Shown piece by piece: positions 25,677 to 34,386 of a stretch of DNA of 64,000 nucleotides. Numbering within the stretch: the first letter of the stretch is position 1; every line of letters starts with the position of its first letter. Where the stretch lies: NCBI RefSeq assembly GCF_003014755.1, contig NZ_PYAW01000001.1, positions 1,674,001-1,738,000 of the forward strand. The letters are read 5' to 3'. Origin of the DNA: Chitinophaga niastensis (GTDB lineage: Bacteria; Bacteroidota; Bacteroidia; Chitinophagales; Chitinophagaceae). A model generated the notes under the pieces. That model searched no databases. It was not told the DNA's origin and saw only the letters and a list, made by a program, of their open reading frames with translations. Both the position numbers and the translations under genes were made by a program.

Positions 25677-27369
25677 TTACGTCAATTACTTTCAGTTGCA
25701 GGGTAGTCTGGCCATTCCATTCATTTTCATCGATAGTAAAAACCATATCAAATGGTTTTTTGCTGGTCACGATCGGAAATTTTTCAGCCATGTAAAAGCC
25801 GATACCGGACATGGTTGGCCCGGACCTGCCCTGTTTAACTGAAAACTTGATGTGATCATCTTTTACGATGCGGGAAAACCCGTTGTCAGTGAGGTTTCTG
25901 GCGAGAAAAACAGGACGAAGGTTTTCTGGTCCCAGTGGTTCAAATTGTTTCAGGATATTGTAGAAGGCAGCCGTGATATCTGAAAAGTGAATTTCTGAAT
26001 CAATTACTATTTCAGGTACCAGTTGATCCGGATGTATTGTTCTGGCTACCACTTCTTCAAAGCGTTCCTGGAATGCTTTCACATTTTCAGTTTTCAGTGT
26101 CATGCCGGCAGCATAAAAGTGTCCTCCATAATTTTCCAGGAGGTCTTTGCACTGATGGATAGCTTCGTACACGTTAAATCCCATTACAGAACGTGCGGAT
26201 CCTGCTACTTTATCATTTGATTGCGTTAGAATGATGGTTGGGCGATAATAGTGTTTATCTATCAGTCTGGACGCTACAATGCCCACAACACCTTTGTGCC
26301 AGTGCGCCTGGTATAGTACGGTGGATTTTCTGTCCGCTATGTTGACATCATTTTGCAGGAGCTGTATGGCTTCCTGCGTGATGGTACTGTCAATTTCTTT
26401 TCTGTCGAAGTTATCAGCATGCAATACTTCCGCAATAGCTGCGGCTTTCTCTACATCATGTTCAATGAAAAGATTCACTGCTTTTCTGGCATCATCCATT
26501 CTGCCGGCAGCATTTACACGAGGTGCAATTACAAATACCAGGTTGGCGATAGTGAGCTGTTCTTTTAAAGCGCTGAGTGTAATCAATGCTTTGATGCCAG
26601 GTAATGGGTCTTCATTTACTTTTATCAAACCGTGAAAGGCCAGTATCCGGTTTTCGCCGGTCATTGGTACAATGTCAGCTGCAATACTGGTAGCTACCAG
26701 GTCCAGGAATTTGTTGGCTTCTTTTTGTGGAAGACCTCTTTTTTGTGCAAAAGCGCAGATGAGCTTGTAGCCTATGCCGCAGCCACTCAGTTCTTTATAA
26801 GGATAAGGGCAATCGTATTGTTTTGGATTCAGGATAGCCACAGCAGGTGGTAATTCTGTATCCGGTAGATGGTGGTCACAGATGATGAAGTCTATTCCCA
26901 ATTCTTTTGCATGGGTAATATGTTCTATAGATTTTATACCACAGTCCAGTGCTATTACCAGGCTAAAATCATTTGCGCGGGCATATTCGATGCCTTGTAC
27001 AGAAATGCCGTATCCTTCGCGGTAACGATGGGGAATATAGAACTCAATATTACTGTAGAGGTTATGTAGAAAAGCGTACACAGTAGCTACCGCGGTGGTA
27101 CCATCCACATCATAGTCGCCATATATCAGTATTTTTTCATGTTGAAAAAAAGCCAGTTCTATACGGGAGATAGCCTTGTCCATGTCTTTCATCTGCCAGG
27201 GATCATGCAGATCAGCAAGGGTGGGGCGAAAAAACTGCCGGGCAGCCTCAAAGTTGGTAACATTACGTTGTACCAGCAGTCGGCATAACAGCGGATGTAT
27301 ACGCAATGATGACTGTAGTAACTGTTCCTGATTTGGTTGATATGCTTTTACTGTCCAGCGTTTTTGCAT
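25660..27369 (-). CDS. recJ: Single-stranded-DNA-specific exonuclease RecJ
   Basis: 5'-3' ssDNA exonuclease of recombination and mismatch repair, 569 residues. The DHH phosphoesterase core is intact: motif I GDYDVDG (Asp85, Asp87, Asp89), DCG at about 142, and DHH at 165-167 in IICDHHLPDTE; the DHHA1 domain with YGGHFYAAGMTL (GGH) lies at about 410-425, followed by the OB domain. Normal length. On the same strand as, and 103 bases after, the polyprenyl synthase gene but separated from it by a perfect palindrome (27391-27428). The C-terminus RAVSR is encoded within a TTAGC repeat. Confidence 0.96.
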   Translation of the reverse strand: MQKRWTVKAYQPNQEQLLQSSLRIHPLLCRLLVQRNVTNFEAARQFFRPTLADLHDPWQMKDMDKAISRIELAFFQHEKILIYGDYDVDGTTAVATVYAFLHNLYSNIEFYIPHRYREGYGISVQGIEYARANDFSLVIALDCGIKSIEHITHAKELGIDFIICDHHLPDTELPPAVAILNPKQYDCPYPYKELSGCGIGYKLICAFAQKRGLPQKEANKFLDLVATSIAADIVPMTGENRILAFHGLIKVNEDPLPGIKALITLSALKEQLTIANLVFVIAPRVNAAGRMDDARKAVNLFIEHDVEKAAAIAEVLHADNFDRKEIDSTITQEAIQLLQNDVNIADRKSTVLYQAHWHKGVVGIVASRLIDKHYYRPTIILTQSNDKVAGSARSVMGFNVYEAIHQCKDLLENYGGHFYAAGMTLKTENVKAFQERFEEVVARTIHPDQLVPEIVIDSEIHFSDITAAFYNILKQFEPLGPENLRPVFLARNLTDNGFSRIVKDDHIKFSVKQGRSGPTMSGIGFYMAEKFPIVTSKKPFDMVFTIDENEWNGQTTLQLKVIDVRAVSR

Positions 27370-27390
27370 TATATTTTCAGGTAAATTTAA

Positions 27391-27428
27391 AAGGCGAAAA
27401 AGCAGAAAGCTTTCTGCTTTTTCGCCTT
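27391..27428. repeat. Perfect 38-bp palindrome between ispB-type gene and recJ
   Basis: Bases 27391-27409 are the exact reverse complement of 27410-27428, with no loop. The 5' arm is almost all purine (AAGGCGAAAAAGCAGAAAG). On the plus side it runs into T-rich sequence; on the minus strand it lies 44 bases after the synthase stop. It may work as a terminator after the synthase gene, and its first eight bases repeat the inner arm of the nuoN palindrome. Confidence 0.85.
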
Positions 27429-27472
27429 CTGCATTTTACATTTATTATTTTACATTTTATATTTTTTTCTTT

Positions 27473-28438
27473 CTAAAACGTTCTGTCAGTCGTAAACCGC
27501 ACCAGCGATTCCAGCCCGTTTCTGATAGCATTTTCCGGGAAACTGTTCAGGATTGCCAATGCTTCGTCGCGGTATTCAAACATTTTTTGTTGGGTGTAGT
27601 CAATTCCTCCGGAAGCCTTTACTAAATTGATCACTTCTTCCACCCGGTCTTTTTCTGTATTATGATTTTTTACAATATTAATAATTTTTCTCCGGGTTTC
27701 TGCAGAGGCATGTTCCAGTGTATAAATAAGTGGCAGGGTCATTTTTTTCTCACGGATATCTATGCCGGTTGGTTTGCCGATTTTAGCAGCCCCGTAATCG
27801 AACAGGTCATCTTTGATTTGAAAGGCCACGCCTACTTTTTCACCGAAAAGGCGCATTTGTTCCGTAGTATGTTCATCATTGCTGGAGCTCCATGCGCCTG
27901 CGGCGCAGGCAGAAGCGAGTAAGGAGGCTGTTTTGCGACGGATAATTTCAAAGTAGATATCTTCTTTGATATTCAGCTTACGGGTTTTTTCGATCTGCAG
28001 TAGTTCTCCCTCACTCATTTCCTTTACCGCTTCGGATAATATCTGTAAAGTCCGGAAGTCATTATTATTAAGTGATAGCAGTAATCCTTTGGACAATAGA
28101 TAATCGCCTACGAGTACGGCTATTTTGTTTTTCCATAATGCATTAATAGAAAACAGGCCACGGCGTTGGTTGGCATCATCCACTACATCATCATGCACCA
28201 GGGTAGCAGTATGCAATAGTTCTACCAGTGCAGCAGCGCGGTAAGTGCTTTCCTGGATGTTGTCACTGAAAAGTTTAGCTGATAACAAAACAAACATGGG
28301 CCTGATCTGCTTCCCTTTGCGCTTCACAATATAATGCATGATCCTATCCAGCAGAGGCACATGACTTTTTACTGAATCCGCAAACTTACTTTCAAAATCC
28401 TGTAATTCTTTACCTATCAGGTGTTTAATATCGTCCAT
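27473..28438 (-). CDS. Polyprenyl diphosphate synthase
   Basis: All-trans prenyl chain elongation enzyme (321 residues) making the isoprenoid tail for menaquinone or a related product from FPP/GPP and IPP. Both aspartate-rich motifs are present: FARM DDVVD at residues 83-87 (followed by ANQRRG) and SARM DDLFD at 210-214. The residues before the first motif (LLHTATLVHDD) include the small Ala at position -5, compatible with long-chain products such as a hepta- or octaprenyl tail. The exact chain length cannot be read from sequence alone. Divergent from the OmpA-like gene. Confidence 0.9.
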   Translation of the reverse strand: MDDIKHLIGKELQDFESKFADSVKSHVPLLDRIMHYIVKRKGKQIRPMFVLLSAKLFSDNIQESTYRAAALVELLHTATLVHDDVVDDANQRRGLFSINALWKNKIAVLVGDYLLSKGLLLSLNNNDFRTLQILSEAVKEMSEGELLQIEKTRKLNIKEDIYFEIIRRKTASLLASACAAGAWSSSNDEHTTEQMRLFGEKVGVAFQIKDDLFDYGAAKIGKPTGIDIREKKMTLPLIYTLEHASAETRRKIINIVKNHNTEKDRVEEVINLVKASGGIDYTQQKMFEYRDEALAILNSFPENAIRNGLESLVRFTTDRTF

Positions 28439-28752
28439 GTATTAAATAAAAAAGGATTGCTAAGCTAGGTTTTAAATACCACATTTTAACATTTTGGCCT
28501 CTAATTTGTATAAGGAGTATAACATTCCTTTAACAAGAGTTAAGGATTCCATTAACATGACATATACAGATCTTTAACTTAACTGTAATTAAGGTATATA
28601 AATAGTTTCATTTAAGCTCTAATATTGAGGGACTTATCAATGAAAATAATATTGCAAGAAAAATTTGTATATTCATTTATGATATTTACCTTTGCTAGGT
28701 AAAAAACGGGTTATTAGTAAATTTTTAACAGTTTTTAATAAAAAAAACAATT
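28439..28752. other. Divergent intergenic region, polyprenyl synthase / OmpA-like gene
   Basis: 314 bases without a gene. It is AT-rich with several TTAAC/GTTAA half-palindromes (CCTTTAAC...GTTAAGG around 28527-28551). The right part holds the OmpA-like gene promoter (28664-28694) and an A-rich leader (AATAAAAAAAACAATT) before the ATG. I saw no clear minus-strand promoter for the synthase gene. Confidence 0.6.
28664..28694 (+). promoter_or_regulatory. Bacteroidota-type promoter of the OmpA-like gene
   Basis: TTTG at 28664-28667 and TACCTTTG at 28687-28694, separated by exactly 19 bases: a full match to the -33 TTTG / -7 TAnnTTTG consensus of Bacteroidota primary sigma factor promoters. Predicted start near 28700 gives a leader of about 50 bases. 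The perfect elements agree with high expression expected for a major outer-membrane protein. Confidence 0.8.
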
Positions 28753-30306
28753 ATGGCAAGCAAAAAGTACTTATTACTGGCAGGCGCTGTGGGTTTACTA
28801 GCAGCATCTTCTAGTTTTGCACAGGTTCAACCAACCGGCTACGATGCTCTGGATTCATCCAAAGTGTCTAGCAAGCGTATGGTACAACAAAATAACTTCA
28901 CGAACCACCAATCAAATTTCCCGGCGAAACCGAGAGATATGTGGGAACTGGGTTTAAGTGGTGGTTTACACCTGATCGACGGAACCGTTCCTGCTCAACC
29001 AGGTTTCGGTGGTGGTATCTCCCTGAGAAAAGCACTGGGTCATACCTTCTCCTTGAGAGCTGAGTACATCGGTTCCATTGATAAAGGACAGGACTACAAG
29101 CTGCGCCCTAATATGCCAGCAGGTGGTATCAATCCATGGGCTAAAACAGCTGCTTTAAACCATGGTATGATTGTACCTAACTACAAATCACAGAATCATC
29201 AACTGTCTTTGGACGTTATTGCTTCTTTGAGCAACATCCTGTTCTACAGAGCAGAACCTAAAACTAACTGGTACTTACTGGCTGGTTACTCAATTGTAAT
29301 GGCTGATGTAGATGTTGATGCATTGGATGCTAACGGTAATGGTTACGATTATTCTTCCATTAACTTTAACGCTAAACGCAGCGACATCAGAAAACAACTG
29401 AACAACCTGAGAGATAAGAAGTATGAGCAAAATGCTCCTTCTCAGGGTAACAGAGTTTCTATCGGTCGTCACAAAGACAACCAACTGATCCGTCACGCAC
29501 TGGATCTCGGTACTGGTGTAGCTTTCAAAGTTTCTAAAAGATTCAATATCGGTCTGGAAGAAAAAATTACTATGCCTTTCGATGCTTACCTGGACGGATA
29601 TCCTGGCCCTGGTGGATCATCTAAAGATTTCTACTCTTACACCAGCGTTCGTCTGAACTTCAACCTGGGTAACCCTGCTAAACGCGTACAGCCATTATGG
29701 TGGATCAACCCACTGGAATATGCTTACAGCGAGCTGAGCAACCCACGTCACATGAAACTGCCAACTCCAATTCTGCCTGATGCTGATGGTGATGGTGTTA
29801 CTGACCAGTTTGATCGCGAGCCTAACACACCAGCAGGTGCTCCTGTTGATTCTCACGGTGTAGCGAAAGATACTGATGGTGATGGTGTTCCTGATTACAA
29901 AGACAAACAACTGATCACGCCTACTTATTGCCAACCAGTTGATGCTGATGGCGTTGGTAAATGCCCGGATCCAGAATGCTGCAAGAACATCAAGCCTGAA
30001 GCAACTTGCTCCAGCCTGGTTCTGCCTAGCTGTTCTTTCAAAGGCAGCTCTACCAAAGTTGGTAAAGATCAGGAAGCTATCCTGGCTTCTGTTGCAGCTA
30101 CCATGAAATCTAATCCTTCCTGCAACGTACTGGTTACCGGTCACGCAGGTGCGAAAGGTAAGAAAGGTGGTGTTGATCTGAGCAGCCGTCGTGTTGATTC
30201 AGTTATCGACTACTTGGCTGACAAACAAGGAATCGACCGCGGTCGTTTCATCAAACAAAACACTCCTGGTGAGTCTGGCACTGTTGATTTAGCTCCTGCT
30301 AACTAA
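28753..30306 (+). CDS. OmpA-like outer-membrane protein with TSP3 calcium repeats
   Basis: Probable abundant outer-membrane protein, 517 residues. Signal peptide 1-23 (ending SSFAQ); residues about 65-315 alternate polar/hydrophobic strands of a beta-barrel (WELGLSGGLHLIDG, SVRLNFNLGN at its end). Residues about 343-405 carry thrombospondin type-3-like DxDGDGVxD repeats (DADGDGVTDQFD, DTDGDGVPDYKD) that bind calcium in relatives, then Cys pairs. The last about 95 residues are an OmpA_C-like domain, but the usual GHTDxxG is GHAGAKG, so the Asp that contacts diaminopimelate is missing, while the SxxR block is kept. Perfect promoter upstream and strong terminator downstream. Confidence 0.88.
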   Translation: MASKKYLLLAGAVGLLAASSSFAQVQPTGYDALDSSKVSSKRMVQQNNFTNHQSNFPAKPRDMWELGLSGGLHLIDGTVPAQPGFGGGISLRKALGHTFSLRAEYIGSIDKGQDYKLRPNMPAGGINPWAKTAALNHGMIVPNYKSQNHQLSLDVIASLSNILFYRAEPKTNWYLLAGYSIVMADVDVDALDANGNGYDYSSINFNAKRSDIRKQLNNLRDKKYEQNAPSQGNRVSIGRHKDNQLIRHALDLGTGVAFKVSKRFNIGLEEKITMPFDAYLDGYPGPGGSSKDFYSYTSVRLNFNLGNPAKRVQPLWWINPLEYAYSELSNPRHMKLPTPILPDADGDGVTDQFDREPNTPAGAPVDSHGVAKDTDGDGVPDYKDKQLITPTYCQPVDADGVGKCPDPECCKNIKPEATCSSLVLPSCSFKGSSTKVGKDQEAILASVAATMKSNPSCNVLVTGHAGAKGKKGGVDLSSRRVDSVIDYLADKQGIDRGRFIKQNTPGESGTVDLAPAN

Positions 30307-30338
30307 TCAGTATCACTCATTGAGATGATAATTAAGAG

Positions 30339-30370
30339 TCCTCTCCCGTTCATTCGGGAGAGGATTTTTT
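30339..30370 (+). terminator. Intrinsic terminator of the OmpA-like gene
   Basis: Perfect 10-bp stem TCCTCTCCCG / CGGGAGAGGA (30339-30348 with 30355-30364), loop TTCATT, followed by six Ts. 33 bases after the stop codon. Confidence 0.93.
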
Positions 30371-30402
30371 ATATATGGAAAATGACTCCATTACGAATTA
30401 TT

Positions 30403-30433
30403 GTTGGAGTCTCAATATTTACCCCTAATTTTG
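30403..30433 (+). promoter_or_regulatory. Putative kup promoter
   Basis: -7 element TAATTTTG at 30426-30433 matches TAnnTTTG fully; GTTG at 30403-30406 is a 3/4 match to the -33 TTTG at 19-base spacing. The predicted start gives a leader of about 20-25 bases before the GTG start of kup. Confidence 0.55.
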
Positions 30434-30461
30434 AAGGCTTTTTTAACCAACTTATTATTAC

Positions 30462-32414
30462 GTGGGAATAAACATTAACAAGGTATCCCTGGCAGGTCTG
30501 GTAGTAGCGCTCGGCATTATCTACGGCGACATCGGAACCTCTCCGCTATATGTTTTCAAGGCCATCGTAGGCGGCAACCCCATTAGCGATCTACTGGTTA
30601 TTGGTGGTATTTCCTGTATCATATGGACGTTAACTCTACAAACCACTGTTAAATACGTGATTTTAACCCTTCGGGCAGACAATAAAGGGGAAGGAGGTAT
30701 CTTTTCCCTGTACGCACTCGTACGTCGCCACGCCAGATGGGCCGTTGTTTTCGGCATGATCGGCGGTGCAGCCTTACTGGCAGATGGTATTATCACACCA
30801 CCTATTACTGTAACTTCCGCCATCGAAGGTTTACGTACCCTGGGAGTGTTTAAAGACCTTGGGCAGATGACCATCGTAAAAATAGTACTGACCATTATTA
30901 CCGGCCTGTTTGTAATGCAACAGTTTGGTACAGTATCCATCGGGCGCATGTTTGGGCCTATCATGGTGCTATGGTTCTCTATGCTGGGCATCCTCGGTAT
31001 TTCACACATTGCTGATGACCTTAGCATTTTTAAAGCATTCAGTCCACATTACGCTATTGAACTCTTAACTACTTACCCAAAAGGATTCCTGATCCTGGGA
31101 GCGGTATTTTTGTGTACTACGGGGGCTGAGGCACTCTATTCTGACCTCGGTCACTGCGGTAGGGGTAACATCAGGATATCCTGGATATTCGTTAAATCCT
31201 GCCTTATTTTGAACTATCTGGGGCAAGGTGCCTGGTTGCTCACTCAAAAAGGACAAATCTTACCAAAAGATCAAAATCCATTCTTTACCATTATGCCGGA
31301 ATGGTTTATCATTTTTGGTGTATTGATAGCTACACTGGCCTCTGTAATTGCCAGTCAGGCGCTAATATCCGGTTCGTTTACGCTCATCGCAGAAGCTATG
31401 CGCCTGAACCTGTGGCCTAAGATGCGTGTGAATTATCCGACAGAAATGCGTGGACAGCTATACATTCCCGGACTTAACACCATGTTGTTTGTAGGATGTT
31501 CTGCCATCGTGCTCTTCTTCCAGGAATCGTCGAATATGGAAGCAGCCTATGGATTGTCTATCACTATCTGTATGCTTATGACCTCGTGTTTGTTTGCCTT
31601 CTATTTATATACCAAGCGGGTATGGATAGGGTGGATCTTACTTTACCTGGTCGTCTATTTCACGATAGAGTTCTCCTTCCTCTTTGCCAATATGGTGAAA
31701 TTTATGCACGGCGGTTATGTAACTGTGATTGTGGCAGGTGCCCTTTTCATTGTGATGATCGTTTGGTTTAAATCCCGGAAGATCAAAAACCGCTATGTGG
31801 AATTTGTGCGCCTGGAAGATTATTTGCCCATCATACAGGAACTGAGTAATGATACCACTATTCCTAAATATGCTACCCACCTGGTGTATATGAGTAGTGC
31901 AGATAACCCAAAAGAAATAGAACATAAGATCATCTATTCTATTCTTAATAAAAAACCAAAACGTGCGGATATCTACTGGTTTGTGCACGTAGATGTGGTA
32001 GATGAACCTTATCTGAGTGAATATTCTGTACAAACAATTATCCCTAACGAAGTGATACGTGTTGAGTTCCGTCTTGGTTTCAGAGTGGAACAACGCATTA
32101 ACCTGATGTTCAGAATGGTAGTGGAAGATATGGTACGCAACAAGGAAGTGAATATTACCAGCCGTTACGAATCGTTGAGTAAAAATAATGTGGTAGGTGA
32201 TTTCCAGTTTATTGTAATGGAAAAATTCCTGTCACATGATAATGACCTGCCTTTATATGAGCGCATGATCATGAAGATGTATTTCTTCCTGAAAAAAGTG
32301 AGCTTGTCAGAAGAAAGAGGTTTCGGGCTGGATTCCAGCTATGTGACTATTGAGAAATATCCGCTGGTAGTGGCACCTGTGACTAATTTGCAGTTGAAAA
32401 GAATAGTACGTTAA
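30462..32414 (+). CDS. kup: Low-affinity potassium transporter Kup
   Basis: Inner-membrane K+/H+ symporter of the KUP/HAK/KT family, 650 residues: about 12 membrane helices (to about residue 440) and a C-terminal cytoplasmic domain. The family signature GIIYGDIGTSPLYVFKAI is near the N-terminus, then LRADNKGEGGIFSLYAL, ADGIITPPITVTSAIEG and CTTGAEALYSDLGHCG. The start is GTG at 30462; no ATG lies at a suitable place and the N-terminal helix would be damaged by later starts. Followed by a strong hairpin terminator. Confidence 0.95.
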   Translation: MGININKVSLAGLVVALGIIYGDIGTSPLYVFKAIVGGNPISDLLVIGGISCIIWTLTLQTTVKYVILTLRADNKGEGGIFSLYALVRRHARWAVVFGMIGGAALLADGIITPPITVTSAIEGLRTLGVFKDLGQMTIVKIVLTIITGLFVMQQFGTVSIGRMFGPIMVLWFSMLGILGISHIADDLSIFKAFSPHYAIELLTTYPKGFLILGAVFLCTTGAEALYSDLGHCGRGNIRISWIFVKSCLILNYLGQGAWLLTQKGQILPKDQNPFFTIMPEWFIIFGVLIATLASVIASQALISGSFTLIAEAMRLNLWPKMRVNYPTEMRGQLYIPGLNTMLFVGCSAIVLFFQESSNMEAAYGLSITICMLMTSCLFAFYLYTKRVWIGWILLYLVVYFTIEFSFLFANMVKFMHGGYVTVIVAGALFIVMIVWFKSRKIKNRYVEFVRLEDYLPIIQELSNDTTIPKYATHLVYMSSADNPKEIEHKIIYSILNKKPKRADIYWFVHVDVVDEPYLSEYSVQTIIPNEVIRVEFRLGFRVEQRINLMFRMVVEDMVRNKEVNITSRYESLSKNNVVGDFQFIVMEKFLSHDNDLPLYERMIMKMYFFLKKVSLSEERGFGLDSSYVTIEKYPLVVAPVTNLQLKRIVR

Positions 32415-32435
32415 TTTAGATACACCACATTTTTT

Positions 32436-32480
32436 TGGGATTTTCAGATTTGTTTTCAAATCTGAAAATCCCATTTTTTT
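32436..32480 (+). terminator. Terminator of kup with 16-bp perfect stem
   Basis: Bases 32436-32451 (TGGGATTTTCAGATTT) pair perfectly with 32458-32473 around loop GTTTTC, followed by TTTTTTT. A partly related sequence, CAGATCGGATATAACATCTG, follows at about 32505-32527, just upstream of the next gene. Confidence 0.9.
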
Positions 32481-32560
32481 TATAGATATTTAGGTTTAAG
32501 ACTTTTCAGATCGGATATAACATCTGAAAAATCTTCACATCCGAAAATGCTAAATGTTAT

Positions 32561-34318
32561 ATGGTGAACAAATTTTTTGGCGTGCTGGTAATGCTGGCAC
32601 TGCAACAAAACGTATGGGCGCAAACGGCTCCTGCCGGTGATTACAGGGAATTGCCCGATCCTAAATCTGTTAATAATACTTCCTGGGAAGCTGTGAAAGG
32701 CAATCAACTCCACGTAGCCTTTGGTACTGCTGACACCCGCTATGAAAAAAGGAATGCGCCGGATAATAACGGTCTCGCACCAACGTGGAATGCCAAAGCC
32801 TGGAAAGGAGAACGGATACATACCCAATTGGTTATCTGGACAACTTCCGCGCAGCCGGCAGTGAGTATGCAAGCCACTGCACTGCAAGACAGCAAAGGCA
32901 ATAAGATTGCTGCCACTGCAATAACTACGGGTTTTGTAAGGTATGTAATGACAGATGAACTAAACAAAGATGGCAGCGGTTGCGGTTATCGTAAAACCGT
33001 AGATTTCGATTCTTCGCTGTCGGCCGATGGCATTGATATCATCAACAAAAAAGAAATAGCAGCGCGTACAACACAACCGGTTTGGTTGAGTATACAGGTG
33101 CCGGCCAATACGCCCGCAGGTGTGTATAAAGGTGCTGTAACTGTAAAAGCAGGTACCACTGTAGTGCGCATGCCATATGAAGTGGAAGTATTGAATCACA
33201 TACTTCTCGCACCAAAGGACTGGCAATTCCACCTGGATCTGTGGCAAAGTCCGGATGCGATAGCACGTGTATATGGTGTGAAACCCTGGAGCGATGCACA
33301 CTTCAAGGCGATGAAGCCTTACATGAAAATGTTGGCAGATGCAGGTCAGAAGGTAATCACGACAACAATCATCTATGATCCATGGAATAGTCAAACACAA
33401 GATGTATATGGCACGATGGTGAAATGGACGAAGAAGAAAAATGGTAGCTGGACATACGACTATACCATTTTTGATAAATGGGTGCAATTCATGATGGACC
33501 TGGGTATTCGTAAAGAAATCAACTGCTACAGCATGATTCCATGGAACCTGAAATTTTATTATTATGATGAAGCAGCTGCAAAAGATACTTTCATTGTAGC
33601 CAAACCAGGATCACCGGAATACACTGCGCACTGGCAGCCTATGTTGAATGATTTTGTGAAACACCTGAAAACCAAAGGCTGGTTTAACATCACCGCTATT
33701 GCTATGGATGAAAGACCTATGGAAGATATGCAACAGGCGCTGGCTGTAATCAGGAAGGCAGATAAAGACTTTAAAGTATCACTGGCTGGTAGCTACCATG
33801 CACCGCTTGCCAACGAAATTTATGACTATTGTATTGCTTCTAAAGAAGCATTCCCTGCTGATGTAATGAAGGCACGTTTGACAAAAGGATTGCCTACTAC
33901 TTTTTACACTTGTTGTACAGAAGGTTTTCCGAATACGTTCACCTTTTCACCGCCCGCAGAATCAGCCTGGATGGGTTGGCATGCTGCACATAAAGGTTAT
34001 ACCGGTTATTTGCGCTGGGCATATAACTGCTGGGTGAAGGCCCCTTTGCAGGACTCGCGTTTCCGTGCCTGGGCTGCAGGAGATACTTATTTCGTATATC
34101 CGGGACCGAGATCTTCTATTCGTTTTGAAAGAATGGTAGAGGGGATACAGGATTATGAAAAAATAAGATTGCTGCGCGCAGAATTCTCAAAAACTAACAA
34201 TACTGCTGCATTGCAAAAGCTGGATAAATTATTACAGCCTTTTGAAATAGACGCGCTGAAAATCACGCCGGCAGCAGCAATACTGCAAACAGCAAAAAAT
34301 GGATTGAACGAATTCTAA
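32561..34318 (+). CDS. Exported GH123/DUF4091-like glycoside hydrolase
   Basis: Probable secreted or periplasmic glycosidase of 585 residues; signal peptide 1-20 (QQNVWA). An N-terminal beta-sandwich (about 40-212, with PVWLSIQVPANTPAGVYKG) precedes a (beta/alpha)8 catalytic region (about 215-500) containing ITAIAMDERPMEDM: Asp383-Glu384 match the adjacent Asp-Glu pair used in substrate-assisted catalysis by GH123 beta-N-acetylgalactosaminidases. Late motif YLRWAYNCW and a C-terminal helical region (GIQDYEKIRLLRA) are typical of DUF4091 proteins. The likely substrate is a GalNAc-containing glycan; this is inferred from the family. No SusCD pair is adjacent. Confidence 0.82.
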   Translation: MVNKFFGVLVMLALQQNVWAQTAPAGDYRELPDPKSVNNTSWEAVKGNQLHVAFGTADTRYEKRNAPDNNGLAPTWNAKAWKGERIHTQLVIWTTSAQPAVSMQATALQDSKGNKIAATAITTGFVRYVMTDELNKDGSGCGYRKTVDFDSSLSADGIDIINKKEIAARTTQPVWLSIQVPANTPAGVYKGAVTVKAGTTVVRMPYEVEVLNHILLAPKDWQFHLDLWQSPDAIARVYGVKPWSDAHFKAMKPYMKMLADAGQKVITTTIIYDPWNSQTQDVYGTMVKWTKKKNGSWTYDYTIFDKWVQFMMDLGIRKEINCYSMIPWNLKFYYYDEAAAKDTFIVAKPGSPEYTAHWQPMLNDFVKHLKTKGWFNITAIAMDERPMEDMQQALAVIRKADKDFKVSLAGSYHAPLANEIYDYCIASKEAFPADVMKARLTKGLPTTFYTCCTEGFPNTFTFSPPAESAWMGWHAAHKGYTGYLRWAYNCWVKAPLQDSRFRAWAAGDTYFVYPGPRSSIRFERMVEGIQDYEKIRLLRAEFSKTNNTAALQKLDKLLQPFEIDALKITPAAAILQTAKNGLNEF

Positions 34319-34320
34319 AT

Positions 34321-34355
34321 AAAAAAATCCTCCGGAGAACCGGAGGATTTTTTTT
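34321..34355. terminator. Bidirectional terminator between GH123 gene and ftsZ
   Basis: Stem AAAAAAATCCTCCGG / CCGGAGGATTTTTTT with loop AGAA. The A-tract and T-tract on opposite sides let it stop both the plus-strand glycosidase and the minus-strand dcw transcript. Confidence 0.93.
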
Positions 34356-34386
34356 AACACAACTAAAAAACAATCAAATGTGTTCA

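Noticed and set aside
30521..31027. 168-codon minus-strand frame
   Set aside because: Antisense to kup membrane helices; protein has Pro/Ser/Met-rich shadow composition.
32960..33487. 175-codon minus-strand frame
   Set aside because: Antisense to the GH123-like gene; Cys/His/Ile-rich shadow without any recognisable motif.
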